Assembly (NCBI GenBank): GCA_937868095.1
Contig: CALMLO010000052.1
Coordinates: forward strand, 1 to 40,910
Source of the DNA: an uncultured Phycisphaerales bacterium
GTDB lineage: Bacteria > Planctomycetota > Phycisphaerae > Sedimentisphaerales > Anaerohalosphaeraceae
DNA: 40,910 nt
Direction of reading: 5' to 3'
Part shown: one piece after another, positions 1 to 7,143 of the stretch
Layout of the letters: the number at the start of each line of letters is the position of its first letter
Numbering within the stretch: position 1 is the first letter of the stretch
Notes under the pieces: model-generated
Databases searched by the model: none
What the model saw: the letters and a program-made list of their open reading frames with translations, nothing else
What the model was told of the DNA's origin: nothing
Translations under genes and position numbers: made by a program

Positions 1-187
1 CTCCACCCGAACACACACGGTTAACAGCAATTTACAGAAACAACTTTACAGTAGCATTTGAGAGGCGGCTCTACAATTACACGGACGCCGCCGGCAAGTA
101 TTTGGGCATTTTGCATGCAAGCCCTTCCCCCCAAATCTGACGGCATGCTGGATGAAAGTAATGGCGATTACACTTGAGGAAAACCCC
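1..187. other. Window-edge stretch without a recognised gene
   Basis: No coding frame, RNA gene or clear terminator was recognised here. Short open frames on both strands have no ribosome binding site and no family resemblance. It probably holds the upstream flank of the sigma factor gene and the end of whatever lies outside the window. Confidence 0.4.
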
Positions 188-216
188 TTGCTTTCGCGCC
201 CCGATAACTCCATAAT
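188..216 (+). promoter_or_regulatory. Predicted sigma-70 promoter of the sigma factor gene
   Basis: TTGCTT (188-193), a 17 bp spacer and CATAAT (211-216). The start codon at 223 lies six bases after the -10 hexamer, where transcription would begin, so the mRNA may be leaderless. That fits the absence of a Shine-Dalgarno sequence. The -35 hexamer is the same as the one proposed for rpoN. Confidence 0.4.
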
Positions 217-222
217 CAATTT

Positions 223-1863
223 ATGCAGATACATCCCCAACATCCGGCTTTGCGTCAGTTTCTGGAGCCGTTTCAAAGGGCTTCCCGTCCGGAGCAGAAA
301 AAGATTCTGGACAATATCGAAAAGCTTCTGCTTCTTTTAAATCCTCAAAAAGAATATCCGCTTGATTTTATTGTTTTTCGGCTCAGCGGCCGGCGTCTCT
401 ATGGCCGCCTTCAGGATGTCCTGATCGGCGGGCGGCAGGTGCTCGATGATTTGCGGGTTTTTGCGGTGCAGCTCAGCCGCAATCTCGAGTTGCCCGCCTT
501 GAAACAGACGGAAACCCTCTATACCGTCTCTCAGCTGGCGGAGCGTTTTTCGGTCTCGGCCAAAACCATACGCCGATGGCAGAAATACGGTCTTTTGGGC
601 AAGCATTATCTCTTTCCCGATGGGCGCAGGCGGCTCGCCTTTCCGGCCTCTGTTGTCGAGCAGTTTGTCTCTTCGTGCTCTGAGCAGCTCGGCAAGGCCG
701 GTCGGTTTTCCCGCTTGACCGAAGAGGAAAAACGAACAGTGATTGAGCTGGCCGCCCAACTGCAGCAAGACACTTCCGTCCGCTCCCGGGAGCCCATCCT
801 GCGTGAAGTGGCCCGCCGACTGGGCAGGGCCCGTGAAACGGTTCGCTATATCCTGGCTGAACATGACCGGCTGTATCCTGAAAAAGCCGTCTTTTCCCGT
901 CCGTTCGGCCGTCTGAGTGCCAAAGAGAGGGCGGCTCTTTTGAAACTTTATAAGCAGAAAACTCCGACTCGCCAGCTGATGGAACGTTTCGGCCTCAGTT
1001 ATAGTTCCGTTCACCGCATTATCAATCAGCAGCGGGCCAAAGAAGTGCTTTCGCTGAAGATTGAATATGTGGACAGCCCTGAGTTTCATACGCCGGAGGC
1101 GTTTCAAACCATTTTAGAGCCGTCCGAAACCCTCTTGAAAGAGCTTTCTGCGGAGCCGCCTGCCGTCTTAAGCCGTACCGAGGAGACGGCCTTGTTTCGC
1201 CGCTATAATTTTCTTAAGTATCTGGCCTTTACGGAGCGGCTTCAGATTCAGAGAAGTCATCCGTCCAGCCGCCGGCTTCAGCGCATCGAACAGTATTTGA
1301 ATCTGGCTGAACAGACTCAGCACTTCCTGCTCAAGGTGAATATGCCGCTGGTCATTCATGTAGCCGGCAAGCACATTTCTTTCGGGGCTTCTTTGCCGGA
1401 TTTGGTCGGCGAAGGGAATCTGTCCCTGATGGCCGCTCTCGAGAAGTTTGATTATACCAAGGGGTATCGCTTCAGCACCTATGCCACTCTGGCGATTGCC
1501 AAAGATTTTGCCCGTCGGATACCGGCGGAGGCCTCTCGTCCCGATCGGGCCGGCGGCTCTGACTTTTCCCAGATGGCCCAGCCGGCTGCTTCGATGCCGC
1601 TGCTTGATTTGGCCGCCGTCGAGCAGGCCCATCAGAGTCTTCGGCAGATTGTGGAACGGGAACTCGACGAGCGCGAACGCTATGTTGTACTCAATCGCTT
1701 TCCCCTGGGGGAAGGTGTGATTCCGCCCAGGCCCAAAACGCTTAAGGAAATCGGGCAGGCCCTCGGTCTCAGTAAAGAGCGGGTCCGGCAGATTGAACTT
1801 CAGGCCCTCCAGAAACTTCGGCGAACTCTCAGTCCGGAACAATTTGACTTGCTGACCGGTTAG
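223..1863 (+). CDS. Sigma-70 family RNA polymerase sigma factor with extra N-terminal HTH domains
   Basis: A 546-residue sigma factor directing RNA polymerase to a promoter class. Seen in the sequence: a MerR-like winged helix-turn-helix at about 99-148 (YTVSQLAERFSVSAKTIRRW), a second HTH-like segment at about 189-215, a third at about 231-270 (TRQLMERFGLSYSSVHRII), a region 1.2-like helix at about 313-335, region 2 at about 370-432 (LPDLVGEGNLSLMAALEKFD, then YRFSTYAT) and region 4 at about 475-536 (LGLSKERVRQIE). Only about 40 residues separate regions 2 and 4, so region 3 is shortened. The two tryptophans that follow the FSTYAT motif in housekeeping sigma-70 are Leu-Ala here. An in-frame TAA at 205-207 makes 223 the first possible ATG; it has no Shine-Dalgarno. 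Planctomycetes have related large sigma factors; the target promoters are unknown. Confidence 0.85.
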   Translation: MQIHPQHPALRQFLEPFQRASRPEQKKILDNIEKLLLLLNPQKEYPLDFIVFRLSGRRLYGRLQDVLIGGRQVLDDLRVFAVQLSRNLELPALKQTETLYTVSQLAERFSVSAKTIRRWQKYGLLGKHYLFPDGRRRLAFPASVVEQFVSSCSEQLGKAGRFSRLTEEEKRTVIELAAQLQQDTSVRSREPILREVARRLGRARETVRYILAEHDRLYPEKAVFSRPFGRLSAKERAALLKLYKQKTPTRQLMERFGLSYSSVHRIINQQRAKEVLSLKIEYVDSPEFHTPEAFQTILEPSETLLKELSAEPPAVLSRTEETALFRRYNFLKYLAFTERLQIQRSHPSSRRLQRIEQYLNLAEQTQHFLLKVNMPLVIHVAGKHISFGASLPDLVGEGNLSLMAALEKFDYTKGYRFSTYATLAIAKDFARRIPAEASRPDRAGGSDFSQMAQPAASMPLLDLAAVEQAHQSLRQIVERELDERERYVVLNRFPLGEGVIPPRPKTLKEIGQALGLSKERVRQIELQALQKLRRTLSPEQFDLLTG

Positions 1864-1871
1864 TCTATACT
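1844..1871 (+). promoter_or_regulatory. Predicted sigma-70 promoter of proC
   Basis: TTGACT (1844-1849), a 16 bp spacer and TATACT (1866-1871). It lies in the last codons and just past the stop of the sigma factor gene, about 50 bases before the proC start, so proC probably has its own transcription start. Confidence 0.5.
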
Positions 1872-1922
1872 GCTGGAATCGGATAAAAGAGACAAACGCA
1901 CAAACAGAATCAGGACAAACCA

Positions 1923-2732
1923 ATGAACAAGATTGGATTTATTGGCGGCGGGAATATGGCAGAGGCCCTGCTGAAAGGCATTTTGGAGGCGGGGCTGTAT
2001 CATCCTGAACAGATTTGGGTTTCGGATATTTGCATCGAGCGGCTGGATTTTCTCCGCCGGACTTACGGCGTTCGCGCTTCCGGGGATAATCGAGCGGCAG
2101 CCGGCAATGTCGGGATGCTGATTCTCAGCGTTAAGCCCCAGCAGATGGCTTCCGTGCTCGCCGAGATTGCCACTGCCGTCAAAGACGGTACGATCGTCGT
2201 CTCCATTGCCGCCGGCATCCGAACCAGTAAAATCCGGGCCATCCTGCCGAATGTTCAGATTATTCGCGTGATGCCCAACATGGCCGTAATGGCCGCAGCA
2301 GGGGCCAGCGCCTTATATAATGCCGGTGCTTCGCAGGAGGCAATGGAGGAAGTCCTCGCTGTTTTTAATTCGGTCGGCAAAACTGTTGTGGTTGACCAGG
2401 AAGACCTGCTTGATGCTGTTACAGCGGTCAGCGGCTCCGGGCCGGCCTATTTCTTTCTGCTGATGGAGGAGATGCTCAAGGCCGCCGTCTCGCTGGGGCT
2501 GACGGGGCAAATCGCCCGCATCCTTGTTTTGCAGACGGCCAAAGGGGCGGCCCTGCTTGCTGAACAGGCGGCAGCCCACAACGAAACGCCGGATATTTTA
2601 CGAAAAAAGGTTACCTCCCCCGGCGGTACCACTGCGGCTGCTCTTGAGGTTTTTGAGGCCTATTCCTTTGGTGAGATGGTGCAGGAGGCGCTCGAGGCCG
2701 CCGCCCGCCGCTCGAAAGAATTGTCGGTCTGA
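1923..2732 (+). CDS. proC: Pyrroline-5-carboxylate reductase
   Basis: Last step of proline synthesis in the cytoplasm: NAD(P)H-dependent reduction of 1-pyrroline-5-carboxylate to L-proline. The 269-residue length is normal for the family. The N-terminal Rossmann motif GFIGGGNMAEAL is at residues 5-16, the family VKPQ is at 70-73, RVMPNM at 115-120, and the C-terminal dimerisation/catalytic domain carries AVSGSGPAYFF (168-178) and KKVTSPGGTT (228-237). AGGA about ten bases upstream supports the start. It follows the sigma factor gene on the same strand but has a good promoter of its own. Its end is only ten bases from the convergent ferredoxin gene. Confidence 0.95.
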   Translation: MNKIGFIGGGNMAEALLKGILEAGLYHPEQIWVSDICIERLDFLRRTYGVRASGDNRAAAGNVGMLILSVKPQQMASVLAEIATAVKDGTIVVSIAAGIRTSKIRAILPNVQIIRVMPNMAVMAAAGASALYNAGASQEAMEEVLAVFNSVGKTVVVDQEDLLDAVTAVSGSGPAYFFLLMEEMLKAAVSLGLTGQIARILVLQTAKGAALLAEQAAAHNETPDILRKKVTSPGGTTAAALEVFEAYSFGEMVQEALEAAARRSKELSV

Positions 2733-2742
2733 CAAGACCGGT

Positions 2743-2925
2743 TTACTCGACTATAATGGCTTCAACGGGGCACTCGTCGGCGGCCTGCTGAACAGTTTCT
2801 TCGTACATGGGCGGGACGACTTCCGTTAAAACCTCGGCCAGCTGGTCTCCCATCGTAAACACCTCCGGACAGGTATTTACGCACAAACCGCACGCGGTGC
2901 AATTATCTTCTATTCTTACTTTCAT
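2743..2925 (-). CDS. Ferredoxin with a single [4Fe-4S] cluster
   Basis: A 60-residue soluble electron carrier. Cys9, Cys12 and Cys15 (CTACGLC) with Cys52 (ECPVEAI) form the ligand set of a one-cluster bacterial ferredoxin of the Thermotoga/Desulfovibrio type. Cys19 is the remaining cysteine of the first motif and has no second-cluster partners, so only one cluster is expected. The pattern CPEVFTMGD after the first motif is typical of the family. GGAGGT upstream of the ATG is a strong ribosome binding site. It is a single gene, divergent from the SRP RNA and convergent with proC. The redox partner cannot be told from the context; a low-potential donor role in anaerobic metabolism is likely. 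Confidence 0.92.
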   Translation of the reverse strand: MKVRIEDNCTACGLCVNTCPEVFTMGDQLAEVLTEVVPPMYEETVQQAADECPVEAIIVE

Positions 2926-2964
2926 GCTAAACTACCTCCGGATTTGCTGGGTCTTGAACCTCCT

Positions 2965-2993
2965 TATCTGTTGGCTTTCAGACTAAACAGATA
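2965..2993. repeat. Perfect 8-bp inverted repeat in the ferredoxin leader
   Basis: TATCTGTT (2965-2972) and AACAGATA (2986-2993) are exact inverted copies 13 bases apart. The right arm ends inside the predicted ferredoxin -10 element, so the repeat could be an operator or a 5' leader hairpin. Confidence 0.4.
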
Positions 2994-3001
2994 TTGTATC
3001 A
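2993..3001 (-). promoter_or_regulatory. Predicted extended -10 promoter of the ferredoxin gene
   Basis: On the minus strand the sequence reads TGATACAAT, an extended -10 element (TG, one base, TACAAT). The -35 region is only T-rich. This would give a leader of roughly 60 bases before the ferredoxin start. Confidence 0.35.
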
Positions 3002-3031
3002 GGAAAAACCGCCGGAAAAAACTGTTTTTTG

Positions 3032-3060
3032 TGGAAAATTGGGATTTCCTGCTTTATAGT
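3032..3060 (+). promoter_or_regulatory. Possible promoter for the SRP RNA / dnaX unit
   Basis: TGGAAA (3032-3037), 17 bp and TATAGT (3055-3060). The expected start near 3067 lies about 40 bases before the folded SRP RNA, so 5' processing, or another promoter, would be needed. Confidence 0.3.
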
Positions 3061-3109
3061 AAGTGCCAGGCCCCCCAAGGGCCGGTGGGGTCTTGAAAAC
3101 GGTTTTATT

Positions 3110-3208
3110 GTGGTCGGGTCCCACGCAAGCACCGCGCGTGAACCGGGTCAGGCGGGGAACCGAGCAGCCCTAAGCGGCAGCGGGGCTGTGTGTGGTAAAC
3201 CCGACCAC
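3110..3208 (+). ncRNA. ffs: Small bacterial signal recognition particle RNA (4.5S type)
   Basis: The conserved SRP apical loop is present as GGGTCAGGCGGGGAACCGAG followed by CAGCCC (about 3144-3170). It corresponds to the GGTCAGG...GGAA...AGCAGCC domain IV that binds Ffh. The ends close perfectly: GTGGTCGGGT (3110-3119) pairs with ACCCGACCAC (3199-3208), and the flanks inside pair further (CCCACGC with the GTGTGTGG side). A T run (3210-3215) follows. About 99 nt is a normal length for the Alu-less type. Its place directly before dnaX-recR matches the arrangement seen in many bacteria. Confidence 0.9.
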
Positions 3209-3261
3209 CTTTTTTGGTTTTTGTAAAAAGCAGGCGGACTTTCCCAACTCGAAAGGCAGCA

Positions 3262-4944
3262 ATGACATATACGGTTTTGGCACGGCGCTACCGTTCGCAG
3301 ACCTTCGATGATGTTGTCGGTCAGGATGCCGTTGCGCAGACGCTGAAAAATGCGATTCTTTCGGGGCGAGTCGCCCACGCCTATTTGTTTACCGGCACGC
3401 GCGGCGTCGGCAAGACGACCATGGCGCGGATTTTGGCCAAATCGCTGAATTGTCTCCAAGCCAAAGAGCCGACTATTCACCCGTGCCTTGCGTGCGACAG
3501 CTGCAAGGCCATTCATGCCGGCGAGGATATTGATGTAATCGAAATCGACGGCGCCTCCAACAATAAGGTGGAGCATGTGCGGGAGCTGATTGCCAATGCG
3601 ATTTATCTGCCGGCCAGGGCCCGATTTAAAATCTATATCATTGATGAAGTTCACATGCTCACCACGAATGCGTTCAATGCGCTGCTGAAGATTCTTGAGG
3701 AACCGCCTCCTCATGTGAAATTCATCTTTGCCACGACCGAACCCAATAAAGTCCTGCCGACTATTCAGTCCCGCTGCCAGCGGTTTGACTTTGCGGCGAT
3801 GACTCCTCAAACCATTGTCGCCCAATTGCGCAAGATTCTTCAGCATGAGCAGGTTGACTATGAAGAAGACCTGCTGATTCATCTGGCTCGTCTGGCCGGC
3901 GGGTCGATGCGGGATGCGCTGAGTTTGCTCGACCAATTGCTCAGTGTCGGCTCCAGACCTCTGACGGTTTCGCTTCTGATGGAATGTATGGGCCGGCCGG
4001 ACCGCAGACATCTTTTGCAATTGGCCCGGCAGATTGCCTCCCATAGCGGGCCTGGGGTGCTTGAGGAGACAGCACGCCTGATTGAAAGCGGCCAGCCGCC
4101 TGCGGCCGTGTGCGATTCGCTGATGGAACTGTTTCGCGACCTGATGGTTCTGAAGGCGGCAGGGACCGACAGCCCGGTTTTGATTTTAACCGAAGCCGAA
4201 AAGAACTCCCTGAAGGAGCTGGCCGACTTCTTTGATATTCCGGGGCTGATTTATGCCGTCAGTGCGCTGGAGCGGCTGCGCTGGATGATACGAAACAGCG
4301 AAACCGGCCGGTATCTGCTCGAAGCAGCCCTTCTTCGGCTGGCCCTCAGTGAGCATTTTATCGGGCTTGACCAGCTGGCCAAGGCGGTCCCGCCGTCTCC
4401 TGAGGGCATAAAAAAAAACGCCTCGGTTCCTAACTCATCCCCCTCATCCGCAGCCGTAAGTCCTGCTGAGCCGGCTGAATCGGTGCCGAGTCCGGATGTC
4501 CCGCTGACTGAAGATACTCTGCGGGCCCGATGGGGGCAGTTTTTGGCCTATCTGGGACAGCGCAGCGGGACGCCGGCCAATTACCTTTCCCAGGCGGTTC
4601 TTGCGGGGTTTGCTGATTCGGTGCTTCATCTTCGTTTTGCTTCGGGAGCCCTCTTTGCCGCCGAGTTTTGCCGAAAGCACCAGAAGGAAATTGAATCCTC
4701 TCTTTCCCAATTTTTTGGGCGAAAGCTCAGTTTTCGTTTTGAATTGTCTGCCGAATCTCCTCAAAATGGTGCGGTGAAAACTCCGGCAGCCGCACCGCCG
4801 CAGAACCGTCGGCATCGGGCGGAGGTCCTCGATGACCCGAAGGTTCAGCTGATTTTGAAGGAACTGAATGCTACACCTACCGAAATCGTTGAAATATCCC
4901 CTGATGAGCAGGGCGCAGAAGAACAAGCGGAGTCTGATGAATGA
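3262..4944 (+). CDS. dnaX: DNA polymerase III subunits gamma and tau
   Basis: The clamp-loader ATPase of the replisome. From the ATG at 3262 the protein has 560 residues; a longer reading from 3214 would begin next to the SRP RNA T run and lacks the usual start, whereas MTYTVLARRYR is the normal DnaX N-terminus and GAAAGG lies five bases upstream. Walker A is GTRGVGKT (45-52), the zinc-module cysteines are 64, 75, 78 and 81, Walker B is IIDEVH (126-131), and the SRC arginine-finger motif is at 170-172. Domain III ends near residue 375. A low-complexity linker follows, then the tau-specific C-terminus. The linker begins at a run of nine A (4410-4418) that may produce a short gamma form (see separate entry). 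The gene overlaps recR by ATGA. Confidence 0.95.
   Translation: MTYTVLARRYRSQTFDDVVGQDAVAQTLKNAILSGRVAHAYLFTGTRGVGKTTMARILAKSLNCLQAKEPTIHPCLACDSCKAIHAGEDIDVIEIDGASNNKVEHVRELIANAIYLPARARFKIYIIDEVHMLTTNAFNALLKILEEPPPHVKFIFATTEPNKVLPTIQSRCQRFDFAAMTPQTIVAQLRKILQHEQVDYEEDLLIHLARLAGGSMRDALSLLDQLLSVGSRPLTVSLLMECMGRPDRRHLLQLARQIASHSGPGVLEETARLIESGQPPAAVCDSLMELFRDLMVLKAAGTDSPVLILTEAEKNSLKELADFFDIPGLIYAVSALERLRWMIRNSETGRYLLEAALLRLALSEHFIGLDQLAKAVPPSPEGIKKNASVPNSSPSSAAVSPAEPAESVPSPDVPLTEDTLRARWGQFLAYLGQRSGTPANYLSQAVLAGFADSVLHLRFASGALFAAEFCRKHQKEIESSLSQFFGRKLSFRFELSAESPQNGAVKTPAAAPPQNRRHRAEVLDDPKVQLILKELNATPTEIVEISPDEQGAEEQAESDE
4402..4459 (+). promoter_or_regulatory. Putative dnaX slippage/frameshift site
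   Basis: Nine consecutive A at 4410-4418, then C; in frame this reads ATA AAA AAA AAC, which contains the slippery heptamer A AAA AAC. A purine-rich GAGGG (4402-4406) sits just before it, like the internal Shine-Dalgarno that stimulates E. coli dnaX frameshifting. A -1 shift adds Arg-Leu-Gly-Ser and stops at TAA 4431-4433. A +1 shift stops at TAA 4457-4459. Both give a protein of about 390-400 residues ending after domain III, the size expected for gamma. A possible 6-bp stem (CAGCCG at 4451-4456 with a downstream CGGCTG) lies further on. Confidence 0.55.
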
Positions 4945-5543
4945 ATCCGGCTTATACTAAAAGTCTGAATACGCTGATTGAACAGTTCGGCAAACTGCCC
5001 GGCATCGGCCCGAAAACTGCCGAACGTCTGGCATTTTATATTCTCAAGTCCGACAAGGCCGAGGCGATGGCCCTGGCGGAGGCCATTCGAAATGTCAAAG
5101 AAAACATCCGCCAGTGCCGCATCTGTTTTAATCTTTCTGAAACCGATGTGTGCAGCATTTGCAGTGACTCCCGCCGCGACAAGAGCGTCATCTGTGTGGT
5201 TGAGCAGCCCAAGGATGTCATCAGTCTGGAAAAAACCGGCCTGTGCAAGTGGGTTTATCATGTCCTTAACGGCCATCTTGCCCCGCTGGAGGGGATTGAG
5301 CCGGCCGATTTGACGATTGATGCTCTTCTGAAGCGAGTTCGTCAGGGCGATGTCAACGAAGTGGTGATGGCTACCAACCCCAACCTTGAGGGCGATGGGA
5401 CAGCTCTCTATATCCGTTCTCTTTTGACCCCGCTGGGGGTTAAGGTAACCCGTTTGGCGCGGGGACTGCCCAGCGGCTCGACGATTGAGTTCTCCAGCGG
5501 AAGTATTTTGGCTGACGCAATTCTTGGCCGCAGCGAGCTTTAG
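4941..5543 (+). CDS. recR: Recombination mediator protein RecR
   Basis: Works with RecF and RecO to load RecA at single-strand gaps during recombinational repair. 200 residues is the standard length. A helix-hairpin-helix is at 19-30 (LPGIGPKTAERL), a four-cysteine zinc finger at Cys59, Cys62, Cys71 and Cys74, and a Toprim domain at about 82-175, with the conserved VMATNPNLEGDGTA and the RGLPSGSTIEF stretch. The ATG overlaps the dnaX stop (ATGA), so translation is coupled. ffs-dnaX-recR is a widespread conserved order. Confidence 0.96.
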   Translation: MNPAYTKSLNTLIEQFGKLPGIGPKTAERLAFYILKSDKAEAMALAEAIRNVKENIRQCRICFNLSETDVCSICSDSRRDKSVICVVEQPKDVISLEKTGLCKWVYHVLNGHLAPLEGIEPADLTIDALLKRVRQGDVNEVVMATNPNLEGDGTALYIRSLLTPLGVKVTRLARGLPSGSTIEFSSGSILADAILGRSEL

Positions 5544-5562
5544 GACAATTCCAAAAATATTT

Positions 5563-5591
5563 TTGCTTTTCTGGTACAAGATTTGTACAAT
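5563..5591 (+). promoter_or_regulatory. Predicted sigma-70 promoter of rpoN
   Basis: TTGCTT (5563-5568), 17 bp, TACAAT (5586-5591). It lies 20 bases past recR and about 50 before the rpoN start, so rpoN need not depend on the dnaX-recR transcript. Confidence 0.45.
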
Positions 5592-5640
5592 AGGACTCGT
5601 TCGACCTGATAGAGCCCGGATTGGAGAGCGGAGACGGAGT

Positions 5641-7116
5641 ATGAATATGCGGATGGAGCTGACTGGACAGATGCGGATGGAGCAGCGGATGAAGCTGGCC
5701 CCGCGGATGATTCAGTCGATGGAAGTGCTCCAGCTGCCGATGCTGGCTTTGCAGGAAAAAATCGAGGCCGAGCTCAACAGCAATCCGGTTCTTGAGCGGG
5801 CTGACGAACCGGCCGAGCCGACTTCTGAAACCGCCGAAACCCCGAGTGAATCCATTCTCGAAAAAGAGCTGGTTGTTTCTGAAGACGGCGATCGTCTGGA
5901 GGATTTTCAGCGGCTCGACCATTTTGATGAAGTCTTTGAAGAATACTTTTCGAATGGTGATTTTTCCCGTTCGAGTTCGTATGACCCTTCTGAACCCGAT
6001 CGCAAACTGGAAGCTATTCAGAATACCGCCGCTGTCGGCCAATCGCTGCAGGATGCCCTCAAGGAGCAGTGGCGTCTTGTGGAAGCTTCGGACGAGGTGA
6101 AAGCCGCAGGCGAACTGATTATCGAATCGCTTGACGAAAAGGGCTATCTGACCGTTCGTCTCGAACAGCTCTGCCAAAACGATAAGCAGTCCTTTTCTAT
6201 TGAGCATCTCGAAGAGGCCCTTCGGCTGGTCCAGCAGCTCGACCCGCCGGGGGTGGGTGCCCGCGATGTCCGCGAGTGCCTTTTGATTCAGATGCGGCAG
6301 TTTCCCGAGGATATGAGTTTTGAGATGGAGATCGTTCAGAAGCACTGGCAGGAGCTTCTTGAAAACCGCCTTCCGCAGATTGCTAAAAAGATGAACAGTT
6401 CACTGGAGCAGGTAAAGCGGGCGATTGAGCGGATGAGCAAGATAGACCTTTCCCCCGGGCTGCAAATCGGACGGAATGACAATTATCCTATCACGGCGGA
6501 TATTGTTGTCGAGCCCGACGAAAACGGCGGTTTTCGGGCGGTTCTGGCCGAAACGGAGCTGCCCAATCTGCGAGTGAATCGGTTTTATCAGCAAATGGCG
6601 AAAAACCGCTGCATTGACGAAAAAACCCGTCAGTTTCTCCAGAAAAATATTCGCTCGGCCCAGTGGTTTATGGATGCCATTGCCCAGCGCCGCCAAACCC
6701 TTCAGAAAGTCGCCCAGGCCATTGTGGATTATCAGCGGGATTTTTTTGAGAAAGGCCCCCTGTACCTCAAGCCGCTTCCGATGTCGGCCATTGCCGAAAA
6801 GGTCGGTGTTCACGTGGCTACCATCTCCCGCGCTGTTTCGGGGAAGTATATCCAGTGTTCGCAGGGGATTGTGCCGCTTCGCAGTTTTTTCAGCGGCGGC
6901 CTGGAAGATGAAAACGGCCAGGAACGCAGCTGGGATGCTCTGAAAACCAAACTTCAGGAACTGGTGGACCAGGAAGACAAAACCAACCCCCTCAGTGATG
7001 ACCAGCTCCGTCAGAAACTTGCCGAAGCCGGCATGGGCAATATCGCCCGGCGAACGGTGGCCAAATATCGCAAAATCCTGAATATTCCTACCGCCCGTTT
7101 CCGCAGAAAATATTGA
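5641..7116 (+). CDS. rpoN: RNA polymerase sigma-54 factor
   Basis: The alternative sigma factor that recognises -24/-12 promoters and needs AAA+ activators. From 5641 it has 491 residues, normal for the family; the open frame extends upstream, but GGAG-rich sequence precedes this ATG and the conserved region I begins here (LTGQMRMEQRMKLAPRMIQS, with LQLPMLALQEKIE after it). An acidic region II occupies about 55-125, the core-binding domain follows, the HTH is near VGVHVATISRAVSGKYIQ, and the C-terminal RpoN box is ARRTVAKYRKILNIP. All parts look intact. No activator gene and no convincing -24/-12 promoter was found in the window, so the regulon lies elsewhere. Confidence 0.95.
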   Translation: MNMRMELTGQMRMEQRMKLAPRMIQSMEVLQLPMLALQEKIEAELNSNPVLERADEPAEPTSETAETPSESILEKELVVSEDGDRLEDFQRLDHFDEVFEEYFSNGDFSRSSSYDPSEPDRKLEAIQNTAAVGQSLQDALKEQWRLVEASDEVKAAGELIIESLDEKGYLTVRLEQLCQNDKQSFSIEHLEEALRLVQQLDPPGVGARDVRECLLIQMRQFPEDMSFEMEIVQKHWQELLENRLPQIAKKMNSSLEQVKRAIERMSKIDLSPGLQIGRNDNYPITADIVVEPDENGGFRAVLAETELPNLRVNRFYQQMAKNRCIDEKTRQFLQKNIRSAQWFMDAIAQRRQTLQKVAQAIVDYQRDFFEKGPLYLKPLPMSAIAEKVGVHVATISRAVSGKYIQCSQGIVPLRSFFSGGLEDENGQERSWDALKTKLQELVDQEDKTNPLSDDQLRQKLAEAGMGNIARRTVAKYRKILNIPTARFRRKY

Positions 7117-7143
7117 GGGTTCTTTGGGGGAATGAGCGGCGTC

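Noticed and set aside
337..1107. Long open frame (256 codons) antisense to the sigma factor gene
   Set aside because: It mirrors codon bias of the real gene, has no ribosome binding site and no recognisable domain.
2721..2745. Hairpin CGGTCT-GACA-AGACCG between proC and the ferredoxin gene as terminator
   Set aside because: The stem is only six base pairs and no T run follows in either direction.
3070..3090. GGCCC...GGGCC hairpin upstream of the SRP RNA as part of that RNA
   Set aside because: The SRP fold closes perfectly at 3110-3208 without it; it may belong to a processed leader but nothing shows a function.
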